Of a DNA stretch of 64,000 nt, positions 10,767 to 22,440 are shown piece by piece. Source of the DNA: Kingdonia uniflora (taxonomy: Eukaryota; Streptophyta; Magnoliopsida; Ranunculales; Circaeasteraceae); NCBI GenBank assembly GCA_014058105.1, contig JACGCM010001954.1:1860001-1924000 (forward strand), written 5' to 3'. Both the position numbers and the translations under genes were made by a program. Position 1 is the first letter of the stretch, and the number at the start of each line of letters is the position of its first letter. The notes under the pieces were generated by a model. The model was not told the origin of the DNA. It saw only the letters and a program-made list of their open reading frames with translations, and ran no database searches.

Positions 10767-13700
10767 ATGTCTTCTGCGAATTTGAACATGAATTGGATGA
10801 AAGCAAGTAGATTGACATATGATTTCCTCAATGGTGTTAGGTCGTTCATTGATTATGTAAAACAAACTTTAGGAGATATGTCCTTGCAACAAATGTCGTA
10901 ATGTCAATGGGGTAAAAACAGTTGATGAAATAATAACCCATTTAATAACTTATGGTTTAGATCAGTCATGTACGACTTGGTATTTTCACGGAGAGTCCAG
11001 TGATGCTACTGTTAATGCACATATTTAAAATCCTAATGAATCTTTAATTACTTAACATGATGATGTTGAGCGACCAAAAATGTTTGATTTGGTTGACGAT
11101 GCCTTTGGTTATATACAACCTGAAAACCTTAGCGAAGGCACCCAAGATGGTTCTTATGAAGGTGCTGATGAATTCCCGAAGGGGGAAATAAACTATCAAA
11201 AGTTAAATGATGATGTTTCCCGTCCATTATACCCTTCATGTTCACCAGCTGATACAATGTTGTCGGCGATAATTGAGTTAATGAGTTTGAAATCAACTTG
11301 TCAATTGTCTGATTCTGGCTTTACAATACTGTTGGTTTTGTTGAAACGACTTCTTCCTAAAGATAACACTTTGCCATAAATTATGTATGCTGCTACAAAG
11401 ATGATAAAGTGTTTGGGTATGAATTATGAGAATATTGATGCGTGCCCAAACAACTGCATATTGTATTAGAGGGAGGGAGCATAAGACTAAGGAAAAATGT
11501 CATATATGTAGTGTAAGTAGATGGAAATCCGAGTACCTTGCGAGGAAAAAATCAAGAAAGATACCGGTAAAGGTGCTAAAGTATTTTCCCTTAACACCTA
11601 GGTTGAAGAGGCTTTATAGGTTAGTAATAATCCTTATAACTTGTATAGTTATTTTATGAACATGACTGACTAAAGAGGCGTTAATTATGCATTTTTAATT
11701 TCTTTCACAACATTTTATGGATTACTAAGAGTTTGAAATGGCATCATAAAGGTGCATCCAATGATGGTCTCATGCGTCATCTCATTGATACTTCATGTTG
11801 GAAAGAAGTAGATATTAGGTACCCTAAATTTTCAAAAGAGGCACGAAATTTTTGTCTTGGACTCGCTATTGACGGGTTCAACCAATTTGGTAATAAGAGC
11901 AGTTCGTATAGTTGTTGGCCAGTGATGATTGTTCTGTACAATCTTCCACCATCTTTGTGCATGCAAAAAGATTTTACTTTACTTACTCTACTTATTCCAG
12001 GTAAGAGCTGTCCAGGAAAAGACATTGATGTTTACCTCCAACCTTTGGTTTCCGAGTTGAAAGATTTGCGGGATAATGGTATTTTAACTTATGATGCTCA
12101 TGAGAAGACCATGTTTACAATGAAAGCAATCTTATTATGGACGATCAATGATTTTCCTGTATATGGATATATCTCTAGCTGCAGAACTGGAGGAAAATCT
12201 GGGTGTTCAGTTTGCAGCGAAGGCATATCCTCAAAGAGGTTAAAATATGGACGTAAGCATATTTATATGGGCACTAGAAGATTTTTACCAGCAGATCATC
12301 CTTTTAGAAAACAAAAATCATAGTTCGATGGGATTGAGGAGCATAGAAAGGCACGAATACGTTTGACTGGTTCAGAGGTATTAAGCAGTGTAGATAAGTT
12401 GGTAACTGAATGGGGAAACGTAGGAGAGAAGAGAAAACGAGTTGCAAATAAAGATGACGACCCGACTCCCTGGTTAAAGAAAACAATCCTATTCAGCTTG
12501 CCTTATTGGAAGGTATGAAAATACTTGTGTAAAATCAATACATATTAGATGTTAAAGTATGCATTCCAATTTTATTTAATATGTGCAGTATCTACCTGTG
12601 GCACATAATCTTGATGTAATGTATGTGGAAAGTAACTTTGCTTCAATCGCCATAGCGACGATAATGGGAACTAAAGGAAAAACTAAGGATGGCATTAAAG
12701 CTCGTAAGGACCTGGTGGATTTGAAAATAAGGAAACTATTATGGCTTCAACGTAGAGGCAATAAGACTTTCATACCAAAAGACCCCTTTGAATTAGATCA
12801 AGCAGAAAAGGAATTGTTTTGTCGTGCCTTAGATTCGTTAAAGGTCCTTATTGGGTATAGTTCTAATTGGAAGCATAATGTAGACATGAAGCAACATCAA
12901 CTAAAAGGTCTTAAGTCACACGATTATCATGTCCTGTTACAACAACCCTTACCAGTAGTCGTAATGCACACTTTCAAGAAGCAGAAGCCATTACTTGCCA
13001 CTTTTTGAACGATATCCCCATTCTTCAATATGTTATGCTCTAAGGTTATTCATCGAGAAGAACTGCAAGTCATGGTCAAATGGGTAGTTGAATCTTTATG
13101 TGTGTTTACGAAGTACTTCCCTTCATATTTTTTTGTTTCCATGGTTTACCTTGTTGTGTACTTAGGGGAGGAGGCATTGAGATGTGGACCCGTCAGATTT
13201 AGATGGATGTATGGATTCGAGAGGTTTGTTAGTAGTTTAAAGCTTATTTCATCTATAGCGTACAATTTTATTAAATTGATATATGATTTACTACATGCAT
13301 CAGAAAAATGAGAACATACAAAGATTATGTCAAGAATCCAAAGCGTGTCGAAGGGTATATTGTAAACCGTTATGTTTTTGTTGAAGCGATATTGTACTGC
13401 ATGGAGTATATACCTAATGGTAGAAAAGGTACCCATAAACGTGGACGACCGACATTCATGGATGATGATGCAAATAAGAACAACCTCTTGACAAAGGCAA
13501 CGTCATTTATCTTGAAACACTTAAGTACGAACAGGTGCGTCGTTGGGTTTTGAGCTCTTATGATGGAATTGAAGAATGAGAAAAGTAAGTATATATATAA
13601 ATATCTTTCTGTTTGACGTATCTATGTAGGTCATACCTAATAGTTGATTAATATGTAGGAAGTATGATATATACCTCAGAGATTACATGAGAGCTTCAAG

Positions 13701-14464
13701 GCATAGGGGAAGCACAAACTTAGGAAAACCACTGGATTATATATTATTGTTAAGGGAACAGGTAAAAAAACATGCATTCTTAATGCATTTTATGATAATT
13801 ATTAATCTTAAATAAACTAATCTTGGATTTATTTATTCTTTCATAGTTTACGAACTCAAAAATGTCTACACTGAAAAGATTAGTCGACGGGCTGAGCTTT
13901 GAAGCAACATCATATAAAGCCTATCGCGTAAATGGATTTGAGTTTTATACAGCGGACTCTGAATCTTCCAATACAACACAAAATAGTGAGGTTAAGATAA
14001 AAGCGATGACCAATTTTGTTATAAGTGTAAGAGATCAAAATCCATGTGAAGCAGAAACCATATACTATGGGGTTGTAAAGGAAATTATCGAACTTGATTA
14101 TTATGATTTTCCCCAACCAATATTCTATTGTGATTGGGTATGGGTTGAAGATAAAGTTAATGGATATACATTTGACGCTGAAGCAAATTTAACTTTTGTA
14201 AACTTACAAAAGTTAAAGAGAAACTTAAAGGTTGACGATGAGCCATATTGTCTCGCATCTCAAGCTTCGCAAGTCTTTTATTGTCAAGATCCAAGAAGGA
14301 CTGATTGGTCTATAGTAATTGATGCTCCAAAAAGATTAGATAAAGACATTGACGCGTATGAAGAACCATTGGTTTTTGACACAGGAAATCCTTTTACTTC
14401 TTTAATGATGGGATTAGTAAATGAAAATGTATATGAAGATGAAGAAATTACTGAAGGATCGTAG
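10767..14464 (+). pseudogene. CACTA tnp2 / TNPD-type transposase, broken
   Basis: The transposase that cuts and joins CACTA ends. Domains in order: transposase-associated domain from ATG 10767 (MNWMKASRLTYDFLNGVRSF); a Cys-rich segment KCHICSVSRWKSEY (about 11510); the Transposase_21 core (SLKWHHKGASNDGLMRH, GLAIDGFNQFG, WPVMIVLYNLPPSLCM, PGKDIDVYLQPL, LLWTINDFPVYG, RLKYGRKH..GTRRFLP, about 11733-12320); DUF4218 (LCSKVIHREEL, CGPVRFRWMYGFERF, 13030-13230); and DUF4216 (YYGVVKEIIELDYY, FYCDWVWVED, LASQASQVFYCQDP, 14065-14300). Clear introns remain at about 12512-12588, 13583-13657 and before 13850. Several stops (e.g. after 11377, at 12321) show decay. Confidence 0.92.
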
Positions 14465-14727
14465 ATGTAGAGAGTTCTATTTATATCATAGTTGTATTTA
14501 AAACGTAAACTTTATCTTTCGTTAATTTGACAAACTTGTTATATAATCCAACACATGGAATGGGTTTTCTTTGTAGTTTTTATTATCTATTTTTTCATAT
14601 TGCATTTCATTTTCCTCCTAATATTTATTTTTTCATATAACTGTTTACTAATTCTTGATTGCTTTTTGCTATTGTACAGATGTTTTATTTGTGGTATTAA
14701 TTTCTTATCTACTTTTGTTTGGTTTTA
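14465..14727. other. Spacer between tnp2 and the TNPA-like gene
   Basis: AT-rich intergenic or alternatively spliced sequence. In many CACTA elements one transcript gives both products, so this may be intron. Nothing else seen. Confidence 0.4.
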
Positions 14728-16399
14728 GGATGATATCACCATCATAATCGACGTTAAACCCTTCAAAGCCGTTGCCTATACCGGCTCAGGGATCGCATGA
14801 GCATTCTACTACATCAGGTGGAGGTAGTTCTATAACAATTTATTTACTATTTAGGGCTCTAAAGATCTTGGTATGTAGACATAACCTAATGATGCTTAGT
14901 ATGATGTTACTCTTCTTTATTTCTACCTTAAATCATGAAGTTACAAGACTTCCAAAATTTTGCCTTAATACTTGATTTTCTCCATAGATTCATCAAAACC
15001 AAAGATATCTTTGAAGTTATCGTTGCTAGGGCATGTTGTTAGAAAGAATTCAACCAAATTTATATCTCGTTTGGGCAATTTAGTGAGAAAACATATCCCC
15101 CCATATTATCCAGGTTGGCCCGTTGTTCCTGATAGATTCAAAGATACTATTTGGCAAATAATATGTTCAAGTGAAAACATGTGATGCTATTCTTTGTGTA
15201 TTGAATCAATGTTGTTATTTTTTTAATGATTATACCTTGTACTAATTACAGGAAGAATATGTAGTCCCTGAAGTGGCAAAAAGAAAACTAATAAAATCAG
15301 CTAATATCTTGTGGAGAAATAGAAAGAAAACACTTAGGAAAAAGTACGATGAGTGGGATACAAAAGAAGCAAGGAAGAAGAACTTCCTAAAAAAGATTAG
15401 ACCTGAATATTGGGTTCGATTTGTCGACCTTACTTCTATAGAAGAAGTTAAAGCTAGTCGGGAAAGGAACAAGATAAATAGGTCAAAGATGGTAACCTCT
15501 CATACGACTGGAAGAAAGGGGGAATTCAAAGTAGCTGATGAAATGGTTAACTTTGATTACAATTTTGACTTTATCTATTTCATTATTTCTTTATGATCGA
15601 TGATGACTTTGAGTGGTCTTCTATATGTTATTGATAGATGGAAGTGGATCCAACTACTACAAGATCAGATTCCTTCTGAGTTGGCCATACTCATAGTGAC
15701 AGGACCTTCCCCACGGCTTTTGTAGCGGAAAAAGTGGTAAGATTTATATTCGCACACTTGAGCTACATCTGAATTTTCATTTAAATCACATAATTAGTCT
15801 TATCTCTTATCATAGAAAAGCAAAGAATATTCATAGGTTTGGTGTACTTTTGAGGCCTTCTTTGTAGTTATGGCAAAACTAACAGTCTTCAAATTGCTTT
15901 AGCTTGTCCAAAATGTCAGTGTCGATATCAATACCGTCCCAAGGTCTTCCTATTCTAGAGATTCTAGAGATACTTCAATAACCTCTTAGTATTAGTGGCA
16001 ATCCATATCTTATCAAAACTCATATGCATTATATGATACAAGCCCCTCTACAAATCTTTCATTTACTGTAAATTCTTCTCGTGCTCTAATTAACACCAGA
16101 GCTGGCTACCTTTCCTGGATCATCTGAACTAGGAAGACAAGCACAACTCTTTTTTTAACTCCTCTTCAACACACTACTGGTGAGTAGTAGTTTTGATACA
16201 CGAGTCATCTTCTAAGAACTAAATTACACTGCGCTATTCTTCTTCTGTTCTACTATTCTCTCGCGCATAGATCAGCATTGGATTGGACTTGTCTTCACTC
16301 ATCAGCATATGAGCGATGGCTCAAGGATTCTACCTGGGATCCTTCTTGCACTTGCGCTCTTCTGCAATCGTAAGTGTGTAATAGTGGAGCAGTCTCTAC

Positions 16400-18825
16400 C
16401 CCAGTCTTGGCGCCATACTTAAGCGTTACTCTCAACTCAACTCTATTACACACCATGAGATTAATAGATTAAAACAGTTATCCAAAGGGAAATTAGAAGA
16501 GTTACGGATAAAAATTGAAGAACTCACCATGAGTTTCGAGGAAGCATCAGTCTTTAAATCTTATCCTGACATTATCAATCTACTAGTTGGGGATGGAAAG
16601 AAGCTAACAGCTAAAGATTATCTGCTTCAGAAGAAGGCTAAACTATCCGAAAGGGATGTTTCTTATATAGATCTGTTCGGAGCGTATACTATAAAGACTA
16701 TCATAGTTTACGTACTAGGTATCATGTTCAACCACTTGAATGAGTTGCCAGTAGTTAGGGTTTCTACTTTGATCGATCATATTGATAACTTCATTAGAGT
16801 ACAATCTTTATTAATTGGTTTGAAGTCTTCTAAGATAGATACAAATCGCATCATTCAAGAGGATAATGAGAAAAGAGATAATGAGAAAGCTAAGAAATGC
16901 AAAATTACTTGAAAAGATTATGCTATAGGAGTATGCTTAGTTGAGTTCTTGGTTGAAAGAGATTTGTTAACTTTGGAAACTAAGGATACCATGACTAAGG
17001 TATTACCAGTTTCTTGAAATAAGGGTTATATACCCTCTAATTTCTACGCTAAGTGTGCATTCGACTTTAGGTTCCTCCCGATCAAACTGAATCTTCCAAT
17101 GATTGTACCTCCAATAGCTTGGGTATCAAAAAATCAAAGTAAATACTCTAGAACTCTGGCTGATATTCAAGGTGGTTATTTGAAAACACTCCCGAGGGAT
17201 GTTTATAATAGATTTCGTCTATTAACATCTCGCGATTATAACCATTTCTACATCGAGTTGGAAGATCATAAAAAAGTGTGTGCTCCTTTGAATAGTCTCC
17301 AGATACAACCCTTTGAGATTAACTCATGGCTCTTGACTTTTATTTTGGAGAATCGTTCCACCTTAGAAGAGGCTGGGGTTCTTGTGGATAAAAGACTTGC
17401 TCATGTTGACGAAGGAAAAGCACCTGAAATTTTGAGGAGTTTGTACTTTAAGGATCTAGATATTAAAGTAGTATCTACCTGCTCTGATTTGCTAACGAAA
17501 TTAGCCAAAAAGATACAGCTAGCTAGGTATGAGTATTTCATAATATCACTTGGCAAGCATACATGGGTTACATTTTCTATCTGCCATCATTCGTGGACTT
17601 CCGTGGTAGAATTTAGAGAGCGGGAGTATTACACTTTCTCGAGCGTGATTTATCCAGAAGTCTCCTTAGATCTTCCTCTATCCTTAATAATAAAGATATA
17701 GATATTAGCACCATAGATTCAAAGGGATATTTAGGGGCTGCTGCTGCTTTCAAGTATAAAAAGTTTACATCGCTAGATGAGGCATTCAAGTAGTATAAGC
17801 TAAAGTCACCAATCATGAATAGTTCAGACATTAGTCTAATTGACTTAGCAAAGGATGCTAGTAAACCGTTCCAGTTCCTAGCTAAGGTTATATCCAGCAA
17901 AAGAATTGATAAAGGATTAACTTCTAAAGAGAGAGATTGTGACTTACTTAGCATTCTAGTTACTCAAGATGGCCCAGCTAGTGCATATCAGCTCAGAAGT
18001 TTAATGTTGCTCAACATAGATATGGGTGAGTTAACAAATCTTCTTCCTTCCTCTGATAATAAAATTAAAGATTTGTATATGTTTATGAAAGAAGGGCTGA
18101 AGGATTACTTACGTGGTAAATTGGATGAGGACAAGTATACTATGGTAGAATCAATGTTGACGAGAAAACTAGTCAAACAATTGTTTATGCCACTTATCTA
18201 TGGTAAGACAGTTTTAGCTATGAGTGGCAATATTATCGAATGTTATGGCCCCTTACTACAATAGAAGGATTGTGAAGCTATAACTAAACAATGCTATGAT
18301 TTTTGGAATCACCGATTTCATGAAATCAAAATTTTTATAAAGATGATCAACCTAATAGGTTGGAACTGTTCAACTCTTGATAAATCAGTAGTCTATGGTA
18401 CCCCTTATTTCACAACTGTACAGGATTATATGCGTAGTAAGACTGGTGAAATTAGGATTTATGATCGAATTATCAGGATGAGGAGGGTTACACTCCAAAT
18501 ACCCACGACGGATAGGGATACGCGAAAGAGTAAGGTTGCAACCTACATAAACTTCATTCTTCAGAAGGATGCCCATATTGCAATGAAAGTGGTGGAAATG
18601 CTCCATTCCAAAAACCAACCTGTATACACTGTCCACGATTATTTCATTTCATCAGTATATTACTCTATGAGGCTTCTAGGTCTTTATACCAAAGTGTTTC
18701 TAGAGTTTGGATCACCATTTAGAATTATCAATGAATAAATAATTAAGAATATAGCACCTCCTAAATATTTTGGGAGTACACATATCTTTGATAAACCTAT
18801 GCAGCCTAATAATCATAGAAAACTT
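16400..18825 (+). pseudogene. T7-like (single-subunit) RNA polymerase of mitochondrial linear-plasmid type
   Basis: Motif order fits phage-type RNA polymerases. After an N-terminal region (open at 16529-16912, 17099-17560) comes FYLPSFVDFRGRI (about 17571-17610); then motif A-like TQDGPASAYQ with catalytic Asp (about 17962); NLLPS and DLYMFMKEGLKDYL; motif B RKLVKQLFMPLIYG with Lys and Tyr (about 18160-18204); and motif C VHDYF with catalytic Asp (about 18630). The ASAYQ form of motif A, followed by the NLLPS segment, is that of polymerases on plant and fungal mitochondrial linear plasmids. Nuclear RpoT enzymes have DGSCNGLQHY-like sequence. Stops at 16910, 17018, 17610, 17791 and 18262 and a frameshift near 17560 make it a pseudogene. 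The ends are not exact. Confidence 0.85.
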
Positions 18826-19864
18826 TAGAAAACCTTACTATGGATTAAGGCAAGGTTGTCAAAATTAGCAAGAAGGATTTAGGGAAAGATTTAGGCAAGG
18901 TTGTTAAAAAGACCAAGAAAAATAAGATAAAATAGGAGAATATGATTGATGAAGTAGTTATATGTTATGAGCTATATTTGAACACTGTTGGTGGTAAAGA
19001 TTGGAATAAGGATGGAGGTAAGGGTTTAGTTGATAAGTGGGAAGATTATAGCTCACGTCTCACGAGCTGGGATTCTCGCGAGTTCAACTACAGTTTGCAC
19101 TTTTAAAGAATCAATGAATAAAACCCATGTCCAGTTATTTAGAATAGCCAGCAGTTCTGATCCACCATGCTACATCTTCCCCCAATGCAACCCACACCTT
19201 AAACCAAAAGTTTAAATACCACCGAAGCTCCTAAAGAAAGCTCGTTAATGGTTACCGATACAACTACTAAGAACCTAAGAGACAACAACTAAGAATCTAA
19301 GATACCTTTTCTATTCCCAAGAATTCTCAAAATTCTTAAAATTATAGTCTCATATTATTAAACCTTACTTGCTAATAGCCTTCTGATAAGAGACCTTTCT
19401 TTTCTTAAGGTTTAGGTGCCTTAGCACACCACGCATCCTTTCCACATCAGTAGTCATTTTCCACGCATCCTTTCCATGTCGGTAGTCATTTTCCATGTGT
19501 AGGTAGTTCGCGGTAACATTAGCTCCTTTCTTTCTCTTAGCTCCTTTTCGTTTCGCCCAACCTTTTGGCTTAGGTACACTAGGTTATTAGCCCATCCTCT
19601 CAGCTTAGTTAAACTTGTTTTTATTGGCATACGCAAGTTAGGTCCTTTCCTTTCATTAGGAGAAGCACCATAGGCTAAGCTCTAATCGGTTATTCAGATC
19701 ATTCCTGGCTTTACTACACAATAAGCAGGCCTTGAGCATAATATTACAACTATCCTTCTTTGATAAGCTAAGCACCCATCCAACTTCTGAACCCACGTCC
19801 CAATCTGTCTATTAACTCTGCACTTTATAAGAATTTTGCCCCAGATATCCTTTACTACTATACT
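18826..19864. other. Organelle-like non-coding stretch with a 32-bp tandem pair
   Basis: Less AT-rich than its neighbours and unlike CACTA sequence. It contains many short CTTAG/AAGCTC-type words and the 32-bp repeat at 19429-19492. It lies between the plasmid-type polymerase and the GDH fragment, so it may be further plasmid or mitochondrial DNA. No gene recognised; a short open stretch at 19030-19215 has no family resemblance. Confidence 0.45.
19429..19492 (+). repeat. Tandem pair of 32-bp units
   Basis: Two units starting CCACGCATCCTTTCC and ending GTAGTCATTTT, with three differences, then a five-base start of a third unit. Confidence 0.8.
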
Positions 19865-20333
19865 AGTCTTCGAATTGAAGCCAATGGCTATGGATTGCTC
19901 TTCTTTGCCCAGCTTATCCTTGCTGAGATGAATGAAGAGCTCAAGGGATTAAGATGTGCTATAAGTTACTCTAGAAAGATTGTGATGCACGACTTGGAAA
20001 AACTTCTTTCTTTTGGTGTTCTGCTTATTACAATATCATATTCTAGGGGCTATCTATTGGATGAGGAGGGATTCGACTTTATGAAGGTGCCACTTTTAAG
20101 AGAGATCAAAACTCAACAATGAATTTTAAGAGAGTACTGTAAAACTTATAATCGAGCCAAGTATAACGAGGATGCCAAATCTTAGAGTAAAAGTTATGAT
20201 TTAGCATTTCCTTGTGTAGCGCAATACGAAATAGAGTAATCTGATGCTATTAATTTGGTTAGTTCAGGTTGTCATATATTAATAGAAGGTTCAAATATGC
20301 CATGTACCCCGTAAGCAATTGATGTACTGAGAA
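19865..20333 (+). pseudogene. Captured NADP-type glutamate dehydrogenase fragment
   Basis: Reads as the NADP-binding half of a plant hexameric-type glutamate dehydrogenase, which interconverts glutamate and 2-oxoglutarate. Segments in order: SLRIEANGYGLLFFAQLIL, NEELKGLRCAIS, KIVMHDLEKL, SRGYLLDEEGFDF, LREYCKTYNRAKY, DLAFPCVAQYEIE, SDAINLVSSGCHILIEGSN, MPCTP and AIDVLRKA. The N-terminal substrate domain with the catalytic Lys is missing, the GxG of the nucleotide-binding turn is lost, and stops lie at 20120, 20185, 20240 and 20312. No intron is seen over 470 bases. It ends exactly where WNK sequence begins, in the same frame. Confidence 0.87.
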
Positions 20334-20862
20334 AAGCAATTGAAGTGGCATGGAACCAAGTAAAAATTGATGATGTGTTACGGTCACCAGAAGACTTGGA
20401 AAGATTATACTCAGAAGTACATCATTTGAAATCAGTAAAACATAAAAATATTATCAGGTTATACAACTCATGGGTAGATAATAGAAAACTATAAACAGGA
20501 TTACTGAGTTATTCACATATGGAAGTCTGAGGCAGTATCGTAGAAGGCATAAAAATGTTGACATAAAAGCAATAAAGAATTGGGCTAGATAGATTATTCA
20601 TGGCTTGAATTACCTTTATTGTCAGAAGCCTCCAATTCTTCATAGAGATCTAAAATATGATTACTTTTTTGTCAACGGGTACAGAGAAATCAAAATTGGA
20701 GACCTTGGGTTAGCAACAATTATGCAAAAGCCTACTGCTCAAAGCGTTATTGGCACTCCAGAGTTTATGACTCCTGAGCTTTATGAGAAGGAATATAATG
20801 AACTTGTAAACATATATTCATTTGGCATGTGTATCTTATGGATCGTTAAGTTTAAAATCTGA
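20334..20862 (+). pseudogene. Captured WNK-type protein kinase fragment
   Basis: Part of a plant WNK (With No Lysine K) Ser/Thr kinase. Segments: [44 protein letters not shown]; after a frameshift near 20493 [19 protein letters not shown], [18 protein letters not shown] (catalytic loop), [17 protein letters not shown] (DLG in place of DFG, as in WNKs), [19 protein letters not shown] and [10 protein letters not shown]. It lacks the first strand with the Gly loop and everything after subdomain IX. No introns are visible. Stops include 20494 and 20590. Confidence 0.9.
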
Positions 20863-21060
20863 ACCTCTTTCCATGGACATCGACTCTGAATACAAACAAC
20901 TTTCTTTTAGTACTGAAAATAACAACTTTCTTTTGTTTTAAAGTGGATTTAATACTTAATAAATACCTCCCTATATTATTATCTTTGTTGCTATTTCTAA
21001 ACCATTCATATAGCTTTAATTGATTTTTTTGTATAATTTAGTATTATTTGCTATTTGCAG
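20863..21060. other. 3' end of the cargo intron
   Basis: T-rich sequence leading to the acceptor CTATTTGCAG at 21051-21060. No further WNK sequence recognised. Confidence 0.5.
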
Positions 21061-21856
21061 ATTACAGTAAAAAAGATTATCATAAAGAATCCACAATCTA
21101 AATATCTTGATGTTGACCATGATCCTTTAGCTCAAGTATTTGGTAAGGTGAAAAAAGGGTGTGTGAATTTTATGGGTCCGAATGCGACCAAAAAGTTAAT
21201 ACAGAGTACCGAGCTTTTGATATCACAAATTATGGAGGGTAAGGAATCCTATATTGATTTGGACAACCAGTTTTTATAATACAAGGATGAAAATGATGCT
21301 AAGCTTGATAGTTTAAGGGACATGGTAACATCTTTTAGATCATTTGAACGTGCCGCAACACATTGTGTTAATGTTGATAGATCACGGGTATGGATTAATT
21401 ATGTAGTTTTTCCCTTAAATTTATTTTTGTTATTACTAATATCAGTACCACATACTTTTCATTGTTTGATGTCTACACCTCTTTTGCGAGAAGAGACAAT
21501 TGCTCATTTTTTTAATTTGCATGAGCATATTATGACATCTGGGAGGGCGTTAGTAATTCCTGGTTACCAGGAAAGCGAGGAGGCAGAATATGAGGTTATT
21601 GTTGACATAATTTTTGAGCATGGTTCCCCGGTCTTTGGTCAATGTGGGGTTTTCTTTAACGAGCTTTTAATTGGCACAAAGATCAAGTAACCCAGAATTC
21701 TTTTACGTTTTGCCTATTAGGTGATTATTCTTCCTAACCCCTTTTAAAATTTTTTAAATTCTTTTCGTTATCAATTTATCAAGTATAAGTACAATGGGTT
21801 TGACCTTTATATTTATTTGTTATTTTAATTTTCTTGTAGGTGCTTCTAGTTGTTGG

Positions 21857-22031
21857 ATTCCTTACCTTTTTATATGCTCATTAGGGATTGAAGATGATTC
21901 CTATTCTTGGATATTCCTTACTTTTTTGGATGCTTATAATGGATTGAAGACGCCCCCAATTCTTGGATCTGTTATTCCTTACTTTTGTGGATGCTTATAA
22001 TAGATTGAAGACGCTTCTTATTTTTGGATCT
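21857..22031 (+). repeat. Three tandem units of 56-61 bp in the CACTA 3' region
   Basis: Units begin ATTCCTTAC at 21857, 21913 and 21974 and share GGATTGAAGA or a close form plus TTCTTGGAT. They lie after the TNPA-like stop, probably in its 3' UTR. Confidence 0.75.
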
Positions 22032-22440
22032 GGTACTACTTCCGTGCTTATGTTTTGAACACCATTATCTTAATCTTTTGCTTTAGAAGCCACTATTTTC
22101 TCCATTTTTTTGTTCTTTTCGGTATGTCCATGGTTTCTTTTTGATTCATTATAGGGTCGATGTGTATAGTTTACGTTTGAATTGGTATACATATGAACAA
22201 TGTACATTGATTTTTGTTTACTAATATTTATAAATGAAACTAGTTATTATGAATTGTCTTTTTTGTTTATATTTATTTGTTCATAAGAGAAAATGACAGA
22301 TACTTCGAAAATATTATAGTTTTTACAGGTTTTTGTTAATTTTTTTTTGAAAAAAATACAAATAAAAAATAAAATGCCATAAACTTAGGACGTGGAAAAT
22401 TAAAGAACTATGGAAAATTTGAAAGCATTAAACTCAGGTT
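22032..22440. other. CACTA 3' non-coding region
   Basis: AT-rich, no gene seen; leads into the sub-terminal repeat block. Confidence 0.45.

Larger units (their letters stand above)
15737..21060 (+). other. Cargo-bearing intron of the TNPA-like gene
   Basis: Begins GTAAGA and ends GCTATTTGCAG. Most of its 5.3 kb is foreign: plasmid-type RNA polymerase (about 16400-18825), organelle-like spacer (18826-19864), GDH (19865-20333) and WNK (20334-20862), all on the plus strand. The remaining ends (15737-16400 and 20863-21060) are non-coding, with no clear borders of the inserted pieces. Confidence 0.7.
14728..21690 (+). pseudogene. CACTA TNPA-like (plant transposase, Ptta/En/Spm family) gene with a 5.3-kb intron
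   Basis: Likely the DNA-binding partner that recognises sub-terminal repeats. Exons by splice signals: about 14728-14870, 14988-15180 (IPPYYPGWPVVPDRFKDTIW), 15252-15545 (EEYVVPEVAKRKL, RKTLRKKYDEWDTKEARK), 15638-15736 (MEVDPTTTRSDSF, TFPTAF), then 21061-21690 (NPQSKYLDVDHDPLAQVFG). The 15736|21061 join keeps phase 0, with GT donor 15737 and TTTGCAG acceptor ending 21060. The intron between them holds an RNA polymerase pseudogene and the GDH::WNK fragment. Stops in exons (e.g. near 15680, 21277) show the gene is dead. Confidence 0.82.

Noticed and set aside
16400..18825. Nuclear-encoded organellar RNA polymerase (RpoT) copy
   Set aside because: The motif-A region (QDGPASAYQ) and the following NLLPS segment fit plasmid-type enzymes, not RpoT.
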